In this document: positions 35,886 through 50,800 of the stretch, piece by piece | Layout: each line of letters starts with the position of its first letter | How positions within the stretch are numbered: the stretch's first letter is position 1 | Assembly (NCBI GenBank): GCA_030549495.1 | Contig: JAUIRK010001049.1 | Location: 186,001-250,000, forward strand | Length of the DNA stretch: 64,000 nucleotides | Origin: Nectonema munidae | Taxonomy: Eukaryota > Nematomorpha > Nectonematoida > Nectonematidae | Reading direction: 5' to 3' | The notes under the pieces: model-generated | What the model was told of the DNA's origin: nothing | Database searches by the model: none | The model's input: the letters and a program-made list of their open reading frames with translations, nothing else | Translations under genes and position numbers: made by a program

Positions 35886-38800
35886 CTAAAAAAATAATAA
35901 AAATAAAAACTTTGCTGTTCACACAAACTTTTTATTCGAGATATACTTTAAGAAATTAGTAAAGTGTTTCTATGAGTTTTTTCCGTATCAATTTTTTAAA
36001 TGTGAAAATTTGACGAATGTAATTAACTTATCGCAGGGGTCCACAAACTTTTTAATCAATCGACCCCATCATAGTTTATTATGCTTTCTCCTCGACCCCG
36101 AGAAATCTTTAATAAAAATATCAAATTATTTTTTGCATTTCTGATGATGAACAATAATATAAAAAATTTATATATAAAATAATATTTTATTCTTTGTTTA
36201 TATACTAATACATAACTTCATGACTATCTTGTTTTTTCCTGCCTAGAAATTTGATAGATTCTCCATAACATAACCGACTCCCTTTCAACTTCTATTTATT
36301 AAAACTCTATCCATAAAAATCTCTCATCTATCCCTGGAGGTCGATATTGACCACTTTGGGGACCCCTAACTTCGGGCGCTAAATAGTACAAAAATCTTTG
36401 ACAGGACTCAGAACATTTTTTATTTAAAATTCTTTGCTAGGATAATAAATCAACCTTTAATTAGAGCGGGCATGTACAACCATTGGGCCGCGGGCCACAT
36501 TGGGGCCCATTTAATCTTTTTATGCGGCCCACACATTATACAAGTTTTGACAATCTAATAAATAATAATTGTTAATTAAAGAGTTTACGTTATACAGCAA
36601 ACACATGTGATTTGCGTCATTTATATATCTTTTTGTAAAAATCTTTAATTTTTGTTGTATTAACTTGATGAGTTGGACGTATTTTTGCTCATAGTTGATG
36701 TTTGAAGAATATTTTAACTTGAAATGTAGGTATTTTATTTTATATCTTTCTTGGTGTTGAAATCGATCATCGACTTTTATATAAAATAACTAAGGAAACG
36801 AAGAATAAAAATATATTTAGTTTAATGATTTAGTTTTTGTGTCATTTTTTGTTCACTAAATATAATCAAAAATATAATAATTTTTAAATGTTTTAAAGTT
36901 CTTTGTGAATTCAAAATGTAGAATAAGATTAGTTTTTTATTTGGAAAGAAAAATTTAGTGATATTTGTGTAGCGCTACTATTTTGTTCACACGTGCTTAC
37001 TCGCCAAATCTTTCTATTACGCCCTATTGAGTATCACTATAAGCCCGCATAGGTTGATAAATTCAATGCCTCATCCTTAAAGCAAGATATATATTAAAAA
37101 GAAAAGCCTTTTAGAGAATCCGTGCCTCAAATGCATTTGTTTACCCCAACATTCCACCAATATCATATACATTAGTGTTACCTTCTAACTGTTACCTTTT
37201 CTTTTTTAGGCTTGGATAAGTATCTTGGCCATTTTATTAGCAAGAGTTTAAAGGAAACAAATATTCTTTTATAAAAATTAATGAGATTTCTGTTGCTCTA
37301 AAGTATAAACATTGAGATAACTTGTGAATGGATGTCCTATATTTGGTTGACTTGAATGTAACAAATTCATCACTCATATCATTTTCATTTTTATCCAAAG
37401 ATCATCCATATTAGAGATACTTAAAATAAAATTTGCAATCGTAAGAAAATAAATTGGTATAGCATTCCTTTTAGAACAAATAAATTCTGTTGACTAAACA
37501 GAAAATTTAAGAATTCAAGTAACCAGATCGCCAACCTTATCAAAAAGAAAAAGCTCAACTACTACTCGAAAAGGCTACATTCTAGAAATTATTACTCTAG
37601 ATCCTGATGCGGTACTAGCAAAAATTTAAGCCCTCTTTCAAAAAAGAGCCTTAGAACAGCATCACTATTATTGATCAAAATTCACGTTACAGATCACTTA
37701 ACCTTATCTAATATTTTCACTAAACAATCCTTGAAATCAACCCCACCTCAAAATAACATTCCTCATACAAACAATTGGTACCTATCTTTTTTATCAAAAA
37801 TATACAACAGCTCAAATGAAACATTTACTTTTGAACATATTAGCTTACCCCGTTATCGACCAGAATAATCAGACGATATGTAATGTAAAACAGAAGATTT
37901 GTATTAAAAAGCAGTGATAAAAGCAGACAATTCATATTTTTGTAAAGTCGACTGTGGTTGATAATCGGTTAACAACCATGCTCAACACTATTGAGCGTGC
38001 AAAGAAAAACACCTTCTTACTCGATCCTTTACCTATGAACATTCTAAGAGACTACTCTTCATTATTCTCAAATATCCTTACGCATTTGTTCAACTGATCT
38101 GATGAAGAGATCACATCTTTTGATTGAGGAAGTAGAAAATTTTTTACTCAGAATCGCAGCTTAAGGAAACCTTTTTAGGTCTGATAAAGTTCCTAAATGT
38201 GTTTTTAATTGTTGGCCTGCAGATTTCGCTAACACATTAGGGCAAAAACGATGAGTTAGTGAATAAGTGAGTGATGACCTAGCCTGCAAGTAAACACAGT
38301 ATTAGTGTGCGCAAATCTGCTAACAATCTCGCAGCATTAATGATAAATGAGTGCCCTACCTGCCAACTTCTATGACAGTGTTGAGCATATTGCACGATAA
38401 CTGTTTTTCACGGTAATCCCCTCAAGTTTTATAACTAAAAAAGCGTAATCTCAAGTAAATAGATGAATTCAATTAACTCACTGCTTTGCATATACGGCTT
38501 GAGAGCATCTGGAATACGTATGCCATCTTCAAATTGATGACTTTCCAATAGAGCACATATGGTTCGCGTTGTAGCACACATTGTTGCATTGAGCATGTGC
38601 ACATATTCAGCCTAAAAGAGTAGCAATACTTTTAAATGAGAGAAATTTCACTGCGACAGATTCATTCACATCCCTTTTTCGCTGCTAGACAACAATGGCC
38701 TACGTCACGATAGAAAAAGAAATTCAGTATTTTAACTATTTTTTTTCGGAAAAAAAATAACAAATCCAAATTTCCAACAAAGTAAAAAATATGCTCTCAC

Positions 38801-41800
38801 TATTTCGTCTTTTAGCTTAAATTTTTTTGTCATTTAAAACGTAATTCAGAGAGAAAAAGTTTTTGAAGTCACTTGAGTGGCAGGTAAAGAAAAAACGATT
38901 TATATATTAAGAAATATATGATTTCTCTATGGTTGTTTTGTTTTAATGAAATTTTATATATAAAAAATGGAGTTGCGGAAAGTGAATGTTAAGAAGTAAA
39001 TCACAAAACATTATTGGCAAGACTGGCTTTAAATTGATCAATATATTTAAAAGTTAAAGATTCGATTAAAAAACGTGTTCTTAAAAATTATTATTATTTA
39101 TTCAATTTAAATCATATTGAATAGATTTTTAGAATTATCAAGGTACAGTTAAGTTTGAAAGGAGATAAAAAGTCTCGAGAAATCCAAATTCAAAAATTAG
39201 AAGCTGTTTTGTCAATCGACGATTAATATCGGAAAGTTAGAAACATCCGTCAGGAAATTGAGGACAACGTTTTAAGAGTAAGCCTATTGTTGTATATTTT
39301 CTTTCATTATTGTGAAAATATTTACTAGACATTTCAAAGTATCCAAATGAACATTACTCACAGTTATAAAAAAAGAAATTTTTTCTGGATAATATAAAAA
39401 TGTGAAACAAATTATTTTTAGGTAAAATTCATTAAAAATTTTTTTACATGGGGAATATTTATTACAATTTGACTTTTGCCAATACGAATTTCATCCGTGA
39501 TAGAATTTTACTTTAGAGTTCAATTGACTACCTTTTTTGCAAGTCAATATTATTTGTTTATTATAGTAAGTGATGATAAGTTATAAATAACACAATGATA
39601 TACTTGAAAAAACACCTTAATCAGATAACGACTTATCTGCAGACCAAACGATAACGATTAATTCAAATTAAGCATTAAACAGACACTAAAGAATAAAAAA
39701 CATTTTTTAAAACGCGATAAGTCGTAGTGCTAGTTTAGAATAGTCATTCAAGAGACGTAAGGTTAATGAAAATATTGTATGTGCAAAAATAGTCTCATTT
39801 TAGAGGGCTGGTATCTAAGCAGGGCTTATATATAAAACTTCATTTAATCTCGCTAATCACGTGTTTATTATTCATTTTGATTCCATGGAAATGACTGACG
39901 AATTTGAATTGAAACCTTAACAATAAAGTTGTTTTTCCCATACTCTTATTATATGATTATAAACATAATTCATCTTTAATAAAGATGATGAATCTTTTTA
40001 TTTTACTTTATTAAGTTAAACTACGCACTAGTTTCAGGGTCTAAACTCCTTCATCAAAAGCAGAGTATAGAACGTGAAATTAATCCGCTATTTTTTAAAC
40101 ACAATAAACTTCGCAAAAGTCGAATATCCGTATAACTCTCGAGCCCTGAAAATTTTCTATATTATATAGAAGTAAAAGTGTCGAAGTTTTTATAACTCGA
40201 ACTTATTTTCCATCCCAAACACTCAAATTTCAAGAGATTTTTAATCTCTAATATGAACTGATCATTTAGTTTGAAAATTAATCTTACAATCACTCTAATA
40301 ACATATGACATCGGCAAAATGCAGTAGTTATTGCAATACTGAAGCTTTTATAATCATCATTACAATATGAACGTAATTTTGAAAGGTCTCCAATTAGGCA
40401 ATGAAAGGGGATTTCGAAGAACGCCCTTATGGATAAAAATACCCTGAACTCAAACACTTTTATGGATAAATACACTTATGCTCTTTACATATAATTAGCA
40501 AATATATATATATATATATATATAAAATTGGCATCATAATTATCCCATTAGTTTCCAATACCTTTAGCAATCCATATTGCTCTATTATAATCGCGGCAAT
40601 GATTCATACCCGCTAAATCGGTGATTTTCACCTTTTCAAATAACGGAAGTCTTCAAAAATTCATTTTAAATTTTGAAACCTCTTATTCAAAAACACATCA
40701 AATTTAAACAAATGTACTTTTATACAATTAATCAACCTATTTTACCTTATTTTTTTTTAGAAAAATGAAGTCTGACCAAGTATTACAACTATAAAAAAAC
40801 CTATTCGCTATATTTTTCTCTATTTTGTTGATTTTTTTAATTTGAACCTCTTTTTAACTGTTTTAAATTGAGTTTAGTTAACTTCAAAATAATGTAATAG
40901 CCAAGTTAAAAATATATTAGAAAAATTAACCATAATTATTGTACTTGATGTTTTTCTTGAACAAGAAGATAAAATTGTGAAAAGTGTTGGACACGTGAAT
41001 TCGCATGTCATCTTTCAAATTTAGTCGATATATATATATATTTTTGAGATTAACAAGTGCGGATTCACCAAGACAAGTTGTAATAAAGGGAATCAGAAAG
41101 AAAAAACGGGAAAGCTTGGACGAGTAGAGAAGTTTTTTAAAAATTGTTAAAAAACGTGATGTTAAAATTTGAATATACAAGGAAGAAAAATTTCTCTTTT
41201 GATGTATAAATCTACAGCAACAAAAGATTTAGCGAATTTTTTTATAAAAGCGAAAGTTTTCTTTTGGAAAGGTATCAAGAAAAATTGAAGCAAAAGAATT
41301 TAGGTAATATTTAATTTTTTTGTTTTTATTGATTGAATTTTATGTTGTTAAAAAAATTTGCCAAAGTCGAGCTTCTTGTAAGTCGACGTTTTTTTTTCTG
41401 GTCTCAAGCGATTCGACTTAGACAGAGTTTACTTATTTATTTTTCAATATGCACATCTGTTTAGTTTAAAAATTCACACTTATTTTGATTTAATCAATTT
41501 CTTGGGAAAAGTAGTAAAAATTTATTTAATCGAAAACAACGATTGTGTCGAATTCTGTAGTGTCTATCTAAGCACAGGAATTGTCAAACAAGTTTTGATT
41601 AATGATGGCAAATACCTTTGATTCCATTTTTTTAGTCTGTCCGTATCTTATTTTGAGCTTCCGTGATTGATAGTCTGTACAATTTGAACAGGACACAACT
41701 TCCCGAAATGCCTTTGAACCGGGCATCCACGCTTCAATGTCCATTTTGATGCTGGCAGCGTTATTAAGTTCTCCTGAAATATTCAAAGAGTTCTTTACAA

Positions 41801-44800
41801 AATAAAATCTAAAATTTGTAATATTTTTTGACCAACAAAAACCCTAATAATAATTAGGTTTGTGATCCTCCCTCAACCCAAAAATTTTTTATATTTAAAA
41901 TAATGAGCAAAAAAGAAATCATTTATTTGTCTTTCATCTACGTAAAAAATATTCTTCCTTTCAATATTAAAAGATAAAACACGAAACTTTTGAAGAATTA
42001 AGAAAGAGTACGATTTCAATGCTTAGGCGAAGGGGCAATGTTGATTTTTCTAAGTCATTTTATATTCTGCTATCAATGTAATTACAGTTCGTATGGTTTG
42101 TTTTTCCAGTAATATGAATGTGTATAAAATCTATAAAAAGGTACTTAGACTTTCATTTTTCAAACACACGAAGTAAATTTTAAAAAAAAATCGCTCCAAA
42201 CTTATATTTATATTTCTAATAGAATAAAGAGATATCAAAAATGAACACAAATTTTCGTAAATAACTATCAAAGCTACTTCTAGGTACTGAAAATGAAAGA
42301 TTGTATTTTCATAAAGGGAGTTAATGATAGATCAAAATATCGTGTATATGCTACACTTGACTTGCAAGAAGCGACCTGGCGTAAGAAACTTACAATCGCA
42401 CGGTTAAATGCTACTAATACTGTGCAAGAGGGGAGGTTTTCACGATCTGTAATGAGAGTTTAAATTATAGATAAAAAAAGGCACAAGATTAGTCTTACCT
42501 TGGATATATCAAACCTAGAATCTTGCTATATTTGCTTCACAACCACCTTTTCAAATACATATCTGTTTTGATGCGTAGCATATATATATATAGTCTTATG
42601 CTGCGATTTATTTTAAGAAAGAATTTTCTCACAGTTTTTCGCTGGCAAGAACAAATGACATATCAAAGTCAGTGCTAATAGCTGCAAATTTATTGCCTTT
42701 CTAGTTTTTATTTGTTGCAAAAATTTCAATAATACAAAAAATATTCTATTCTGGTTACATAAATAAAAATCATTTTGTGCATGATTAATTCCAATGTAAT
42801 ATATTATGCTTCTAATAAACAAGGATGAATGGCGGAGGTAGTTTTCAAATTTGAGTGTAGCGGGAAGCTAAGCGTTTGTTTTTGGTCGTTTTACTCAATA
42901 CGGATGCTGGCACAGAAAAATTTGTTTAACCGCGCAACGATCTTATATGCATACTCTGCAGGATAGGAGGTGCGAGAAAGTTTGAAAAAATGAGTGCCTT
43001 TCATTCCTTATCGTATTGGGTTAGAATCCTAGAATTCCAACTTCACTACTCATAATTCCATACAATAAGTGCAAACTGTGCCCATTCGTTAAAAACACTA
43101 TGCGTAACATAATCCTTCATTAGAGGAACACATGGATGATGACATAGAAAAAAAGGATAGGGTTGGAACATATTCATTACATGTTTTGACAATTCGATTG
43201 CAACCATGCCTAAGACTAGTTATAGAAGACATTTGTTGTTTTAATGGTACGCGAAACGGTGCGACATATCGAATGTAGAGAAGGACATGGATGAAAGAAG
43301 TGACACTTTTGATTCATGGTGTATCCTTTTTGATGAAAAACATATTTTAGCAATATTTTGAAAATTAAAAACTAATATTTTAGAGATATGGTGTTTTATT
43401 AAACAAATTACCTAATTCAAAATCTCTAGTATATATTATTTTAAGCCCGTGGACAAAATCACAAAGGTAAAAGCTCTGAAAAACGAATTTACAATAAAAG
43501 ACTAATAATAAAGACAAAAGTCAAGAATTTAATTCACAGCAAAAGTAATATCTAATATAAACGAATATAACTATACTAATATAACTATCTAATATCTTAT
43601 ATAACTGACATTTTATACGGTATATTTTTTAATTTATAATATATTAATAATATCCGCTTTTACTGCTACCTTTCCAATAAGCTAAGGTCTAGTCGCTTTT
43701 ACAACTATGAATAAATATGTGTTTCAATTTTCCCGATTAACTTTTGCCAAAAATTCACACATATGGAGGATACACATCTATATCATCTATTTAATATATT
43801 GATTTATATTATTTATGCATTTTATAGCGGAATGTTTTATATAGATAAAGTGGCGCGGAGTTCAATAAAAGACGTGTAATATATAAAAGGTTATACAAAA
43901 TAAGTAAAAAGACTTCATTCAAATGTTACTGATGAATTTTTTTAACACTATGGCTATCAACATTGCTTATTAACAGAAAAACCCCTTCATCACTCATCAA
44001 AATCAACAGATCTATGCTTCCAAAACTGAAGAGAAAGGAGGTCGAGTTTGTCACAGTGACGTTTTCCAAAATAAAATTACGGGTTTTTGTGAGGATGTGT
44101 AATTTTAAGAATTATCTATAACATACACGTGCGTGGAAAGAAAAGGTAAGCAAGCGATTCGTACCAGAAACGATAGTCAAAACCCTGTAGGCAATATCCA
44201 GACTTTGATAAAAGCGTTCTGAATTTGCTAACATCTTCGTAAATGCTTTATCAGATTCACCATCGTGTGGAGATGTTATCACAAATTGTTCCACCTTAAA
44301 ATATTTTGTCATTAAAAAGTACAGAGGGAGATAGAGGGCAGCCAGCTTTGGAAGGCACATATTATTTCCATTCATTTTCCTTTAACCCTTTGGATACGGA
44401 TGAGATAATTCACTAAGACCCATTCACTATATTTTTGTTGTTTTCTCTTAATTGCCAAATTTTTTGAGAGGAGTGGCACCTATGTAAATTTTTTATTTTA
44501 GTAGACCTGTCTAATCATATGATTGGTTTCATTTTCCCGTGATACACTTCTGAAAATCTCTGGTTATATATTAGTTTAGGTGGGGCTGCGGTAAATGCCC
44601 CCTTCACTGAATATTTTAAAATGAGGTTTTATAAAAGCGTTTTTCAAATGAACAGTGAACACGATATCCCTCAGTTAGATTAGCATGGTAAAAAAATTAG
44701 AAACGGAATGTTAATAAAAATGAAGCATATTTTAACAGATTTAAATAATCCAGTTTGTCTTCTTATTTTGCATACTTATACATAAGTGTAGTATTCAGTT

Positions 44801-47800
44801 TTCAGCGTCTCAAGTAAAATTTCAGAGAAATTTAAAGCGCCCAATTTAAAATGTGAAATGCACGAGACTAGGCCAAGTACGTTCTTGAGCGCCCAAATCA
44901 ATTTACTATTATAATTTGCATGAGTGTATCTGTTTATACTCAATCTTTTACTTTGCTATATTTTTGCCTTGATTTTTTTAGAAGTTTTTATATCTATATC
45001 ATTGGCTCGTCGTACTAAATAAATGAATAAATTTAGCATCACAAAAGCAAATTTTTACGCGCTAGATTTTCAAAAAATTAAAGTAAGATTAGGGGAGTTC
45101 AATGCTTTAGAGGTATATTAGCATTACCCGTAAAAGTGAAAAATGACCTATTCCGTTTTTCTATTTGATGAAATGGAGGCAGATTTTTAAAATTATATTT
45201 ATCATTTTTATAAACTTGAACTCTACACATCCTTTTTATGTGCACGTTAAAAATTTAAGCCTCTTTTTGGCTAAAAAAATTTATAAATGAAAAGGTGGCT
45301 TCTTTAATGTTACATCGTCTTTTTAGGATACAACGTTATAACTAGTCAATATACAAGAAGCCTCCTTTCGTTTAATAACAGCTCTTTCGAATACCCAACA
45401 TAAAAACAACTTCAAGTCAAATGTATACTCTTGCTAGATCGCACAATAATACTAACAGTACGCATTTATAATGTAAACTACTTTCTGGAATTGATGAACT
45501 CGAAAGATGCCACGCGTATCCCTTCCATGAGAACCGACTTCCTGGCGAAAACACGTAGAAAGTCCGGCGTACTTCAAAGGCAGATCCTCTTTGCTAATCC
45601 ACTCGTTGCGGTGGAACGCAGCTATAGGCTGCTCCGATGTTGCAATCAAGTACTTCTCTTCCACCTCGCTTTTTTCTTTCTTCTCAGTTGCTCGTCCCGT
45701 TACCTTAAAAGTTGACGTAATACAAAAAACAATAACGGAATTGATCTATGGTCATCAACGAATAGCAAACACTTTAAGAAAATGAATTAACAGGTGTATA
45801 TTGTATAGTCTCGCATACTCTAATGCTGCACCTCATATTAGACGAGTAAATGGTATATTATTTTTATTATATATTTATGCATATATGTGAATATACTGTA
45901 TTATAAGTCAAATTTCTGGTTTTTGGTCAGAATTAATAAAAAAATAAGATGAGTCAAATCGCTAGATAAGGCACGATCCGTGATCCGTATAGATATGAGC
46001 GGGGAATGAAAGAGACTTTGTGGCATCGATATGTAACTTCCTTCAATTGGAAATACTTACTAAGTCTTAAATGCAATTACTTCTATTGACTGATAGATTT
46101 ACGCTTATTATAGCCAGAACAAAGAATAACGACAATGTATGATAATATTCTCAATAAAACATATTTTTAGCGAATTTTGCCGTTTTTTTTTTTTTGGGGG
46201 GTGGGTGATAAAATAAAATAATTTAATTTTTTTTTTTTTTTTAAAGGAAAAAAAAAAAAAATATTAAAAAAACAACAAAAAAAAAAAGAAAAAATAATTA
46301 TTATTTTTCTCTTTTTTTCTTTTTTAATCAATCATTAATTTGTTTGTAAAATTATTTATTTATATATAAAAAATAAATATTTTTTTTTAAAAAAAATTTT
46401 TTTTCTTTTTTTATTTTTTTTTTTTTTTTTATGTATTTAATTTTTTTTAATAAAAAACCACTCACCTTATTTTTTATTTTCCAATTTTTTTTGAGACGAC
46501 AAACTCATGCGCTACCGACCCTGTTTATGTCGACAAAAAAGAGAAAGAATGAGTTTGCAACCTAAACCGACCCTGTTTATGTAGACAAAAAAGAGAAAAA
46601 ATGAGTTTGCAACCTAAACAGTCTAATCCTATCATAATACAGATTAATAGCCGATGTTACTTTTTTCATAGAGCGATAGGCCCCCCTCACTTGCTCCAAT
46701 TTTTGAGCATAGTATCTAAATAAAAAGTTGTATTCAGATCGATGAAATATTACGAATCAATATTGATGGCGCAATTGACGAGTATTCATGACGCTTTTGT
46801 TACCAAACAATTTGATGTTATGCTAATGTAATTTCATTAGCGGGAAAAGTGTGAGTTACTTATGAAAAAATAAAATTAAATCAGAAAATGTTTAAGGAGG
46901 ATAAAAAAGTTGCCTGCCTTGTAAAGTTCTTCGTCAAATTGGTTGAGTTGGGCAACGTCTTTCATCACTTCTTTTTTCATGAAGAATGGAGTTGTGAGGG
47001 GTGTGTACGCATCTTCATCTAAAAGATCCAAAGCTAAGCGAATTAAAGCTTGCTCCAAAAATACACCTGCGCCCTATAAAAAGGAAAAGAAATAAGTTTT
47101 GAATATTAATTATATTGTGATTGGTCGATTTTGTTATATCTTTATTTATCAAGCAGTCTTCCAGTGAATTTAACAAACTTCCTATCTGTCTTACCGAACC
47201 CAAACTTAGATTCGGTGAATTTTAGGCAAGATTGTTTCGCTTGTCTTAGACATTTTATATCTGTATGCTAGAGATAACACGCAGAATAGGACATCAGCTT
47301 CATATAAGAAATTGTAGATATACTCGTATTTATATATGAAGAAGCTTTATTTCTTAAATCTGTCTACAAATGACAAATTTATTTACATCAGTAAAGAATA
47401 TAGTATGTGTAGGAGCTTGAATTAGGCGTGGTGCAACTTTTCAAATCATTACCCAAAAATACATTAAATGAAGACAACGTTACCCCTTGACTTTTTACGT
47501 TATGTTAACTATAATCAGCGCAAAATAGACCTTTTCTTTTGTGAATTTTAAAAATTATACATTTCATTTTCAATGCAATGACGATATTTTAGAATGAAAA
47601 TAGTTGAAATAAGGGTTATTTAGACAGAAAAAGAACTCTAATAATTTTCCATTTCATCAGTAGTGTTTGTTGCCCAGGATCCCATATTAATTCTCTAATG
47701 CCACAATAAACGTCTGTCTTCATAGAAATTAAGTGAGCAGTGCCAAAAACGATACTAAATGATTACCTACAGCTTCTATCTGGAGAAGAAAGATGAAAAA

Positions 47801-50800
47801 AATAGTCAGTGAAAATTGGAAAAAGAAAAGGACTGCATTTTGCAAATGATTAAAATTTGAAGACAACTTCAAAAATTTCAATAAACTTGAAAATGAAGTA
47901 GCTTCTAGAAAAATGTCATATTTCATTACTTACGATTTCCATTATAAGCATTAAATCATTAATTATGTTTTCTTAAATATATAACTAGAGATTTTTAATG
48001 TAAATACAAAATAAGTTATTCTATATAACCAGAAATAAGAAGAACCACTGACTGTTGAAGTCAGACATCAATCTACTATACTACACATAACAAGCTAAAC
48101 TAAGACTAACGCCACTTATCTCACAACTACTTCTAGACATAATGTTTTAAGCAAGCGTTCACGAAATCTATCAGGTAACATTTTCCTGTCATACAAAATC
48201 GTATAAAATACCTAGAAACAAAAAGTATTAGATAGGAATGACTTTGAAAATAAAGAAAGTGTCTTCTTTAAAACATTGCTCTTTGATTATAAAGACTGAA
48301 CTCACTGATTAGTTGAACTCAAATAACTTTAAAAAGTAAGGAATCGAAGAGTTAGTGAAAATTTTAATTTATTTCAATTGAAAATCAAAATGAAATCAAG
48401 GAATTAATTGATAACAAATGTTTGATCGCTTTGGAGTAATATCGCCTCATTTGGAAAAAAATGGTGACTAATGCTAGTTGGATCCTTGACTTCAGGAAGC
48501 ACCGCTTTACTCGTTGTCTAGTCAATCGATTACCGGTTGAATGGTTTTGGAAGGTCTAAACGGGGTTGTAGGATCGGAATAAAAAATATCAAAATGAATT
48601 ACTGCCAATTTCGCTTTTCAGACTACCACTACATTTCAAATAAAACTTGTTTTGCAATGTACTTTCAAGAATGCTTTATGAGAACTATACGACACTTTAC
48701 GTTGGGTGAAACTACACTTTATAACTATTTTTATTGTCACTTGTTGGTATATATATATATAGAATTTTCCCAAAGTTTAAAGAACAGAACAAGTTAACGA
48801 CCACAGTCGACTTTACAAAAATGTGAATCGTCTGCATTTATTAATGTTTTTTAATACAAATCTTCTGCTTTATACTAGACATCGTCTGATTATTTTGGTC
48901 GTTAACGCGTTAATCCAATTAATAAAAGACACGGAGGTTTTAACTACAACTAAAATGCTCACAACGTCTTTATGCGTAATACATATCCAAGCTCAGTACA
49001 AATGACATTCCTTTCCCTCATCTTCACCATTTACTTGCGTGCACACTACACACCCACATCAACTTCATTACCACACACACAAAAATCCAACTTCCTTTAA
49101 TTTTATGATCTTTTTTCACATTTAGAAAAACTCTGGAAGGTAAGGGTCGAAAATTCAAGTTCACTCATACTTGTGTTCTCTTTGCTATATTTTCTTCTGT
49201 AAAATGCAGAGTTATTAAATTTTACATTCATATTTGTAAGAGAAAAATAGAAAATCAAATAATTTTGCAACTCACAGAAATAAAGCAGTAAAAAATTTTA
49301 CGGATTCTACAGGCGTCGAGAAGACTTGGAGTGGACTCAGACTACACAGACCTGCCTCTATATATTATTGTCTGAATCTGAAGGCACATACACAGTAGAA
49401 CTTTGATTCTACGAACGGGTGTGGTCTAAAGTCCTGCACGATAAAAAAATTTCTACACACCCGCAAAATAAAGTATGCAGGTACCGAGGAGTGCCGCTAA
49501 TATTATTAAACTGCACGGCTTCAAAAGTAAATTTAAGAGTAAACGGACTGTTGAGCTCACAAGTCAACGGAATGACGATTAAGAAAACAAAATCTTCATT
49601 TTATTACGCTTCAAAAGGGGGCGGAGGAGAAGGATTAACATCTGATTCCTCTGGAATTAAAAAGCACTTACAAAATTAGGACTCAAAGTACACATTAGTG
49701 TATCATTCATTCATATAAAATCTTACTCCTGTTTTCTAAAAGCAGAAACCGACAGTTGTTTTTTCAAGATCCCGAGCTCCAAATCCGCAATCCTGCTTTT
49801 ACCAAGATTTCAGACGTTTTTAAACCAAAATTGTTTTTCAATTGTTGTTATCGATTGAGACCTAATATATTATTTTTAAAATAATGCAATAATGTGTTGA
49901 ACAATTGTCCTTCATAAGTATATCAAATTGGAAAATATATGCGGCATTGATGCAAAAACTTTTTTGATAGAAAATCATAAACCTTAAAATAGAGGAAAAA
50001 GCTAATTAAATTAGGTTTCTTTTAACCATTATTAATTTAATTTAATATTCTCACGAAAAGTAATTGACACCACACTCGCCATTATTCTCTTCTCTTATTG
50101 AAGAAGGCCATGCATTTTATTCAAAAACAACTAACACAGCAAAAACAGTGTTATGTAGGTATGTCTCTGTGTTTGTGTATTATTCTTCTTCCCATACTTG
50201 CGCCTATTCTGTTTATCAGACTTGCGTTTAGTGCTATAAATTCATGTCAAAGAGATTAGAATAAGTTGAGAAAATTTAGAACTTTTGAACATTCTTTCCC
50301 AAAATCTCTTTAGTGTATAAAAATTAACCAGGTTAAAGAGTTAAATAAAAATTTTAAACCTTAAAGTGTGGACTTCGTACATAGGACATTTAATACTAAA
50401 GACATTTCGCACCAAATATTTAAAAAAAAATTCGATACGAAACCAAATTTTTTAATATCAACATTAGAAAAATAAGGTATGTTCCTACATCATAAAATCA
50501 AATGATTGCAAAAGGATGAGAAGAATGAACAAAAACAGAGCAAGTTTTTTAACTATGTTTCTGAAAATTTGTTTTGAAAAATTAATATCAATATAAAATA
50601 TGCACAATGAAGGGAGCCAAAATGTTTGAAATTATGTAGGCAAACATTTGAAGCCTTGAAATTTTTGATGTTTTAAGCATGCAAAATTTAGAGAGCATCA
50701 AGAGATCCTATCATATGAATACCCGCGTTGGAACCTGGAAAACCGCAATTCAGAGTGTACCCGTCGCTACCCACATATATTTTTCAGGAGGTGCATCTAA

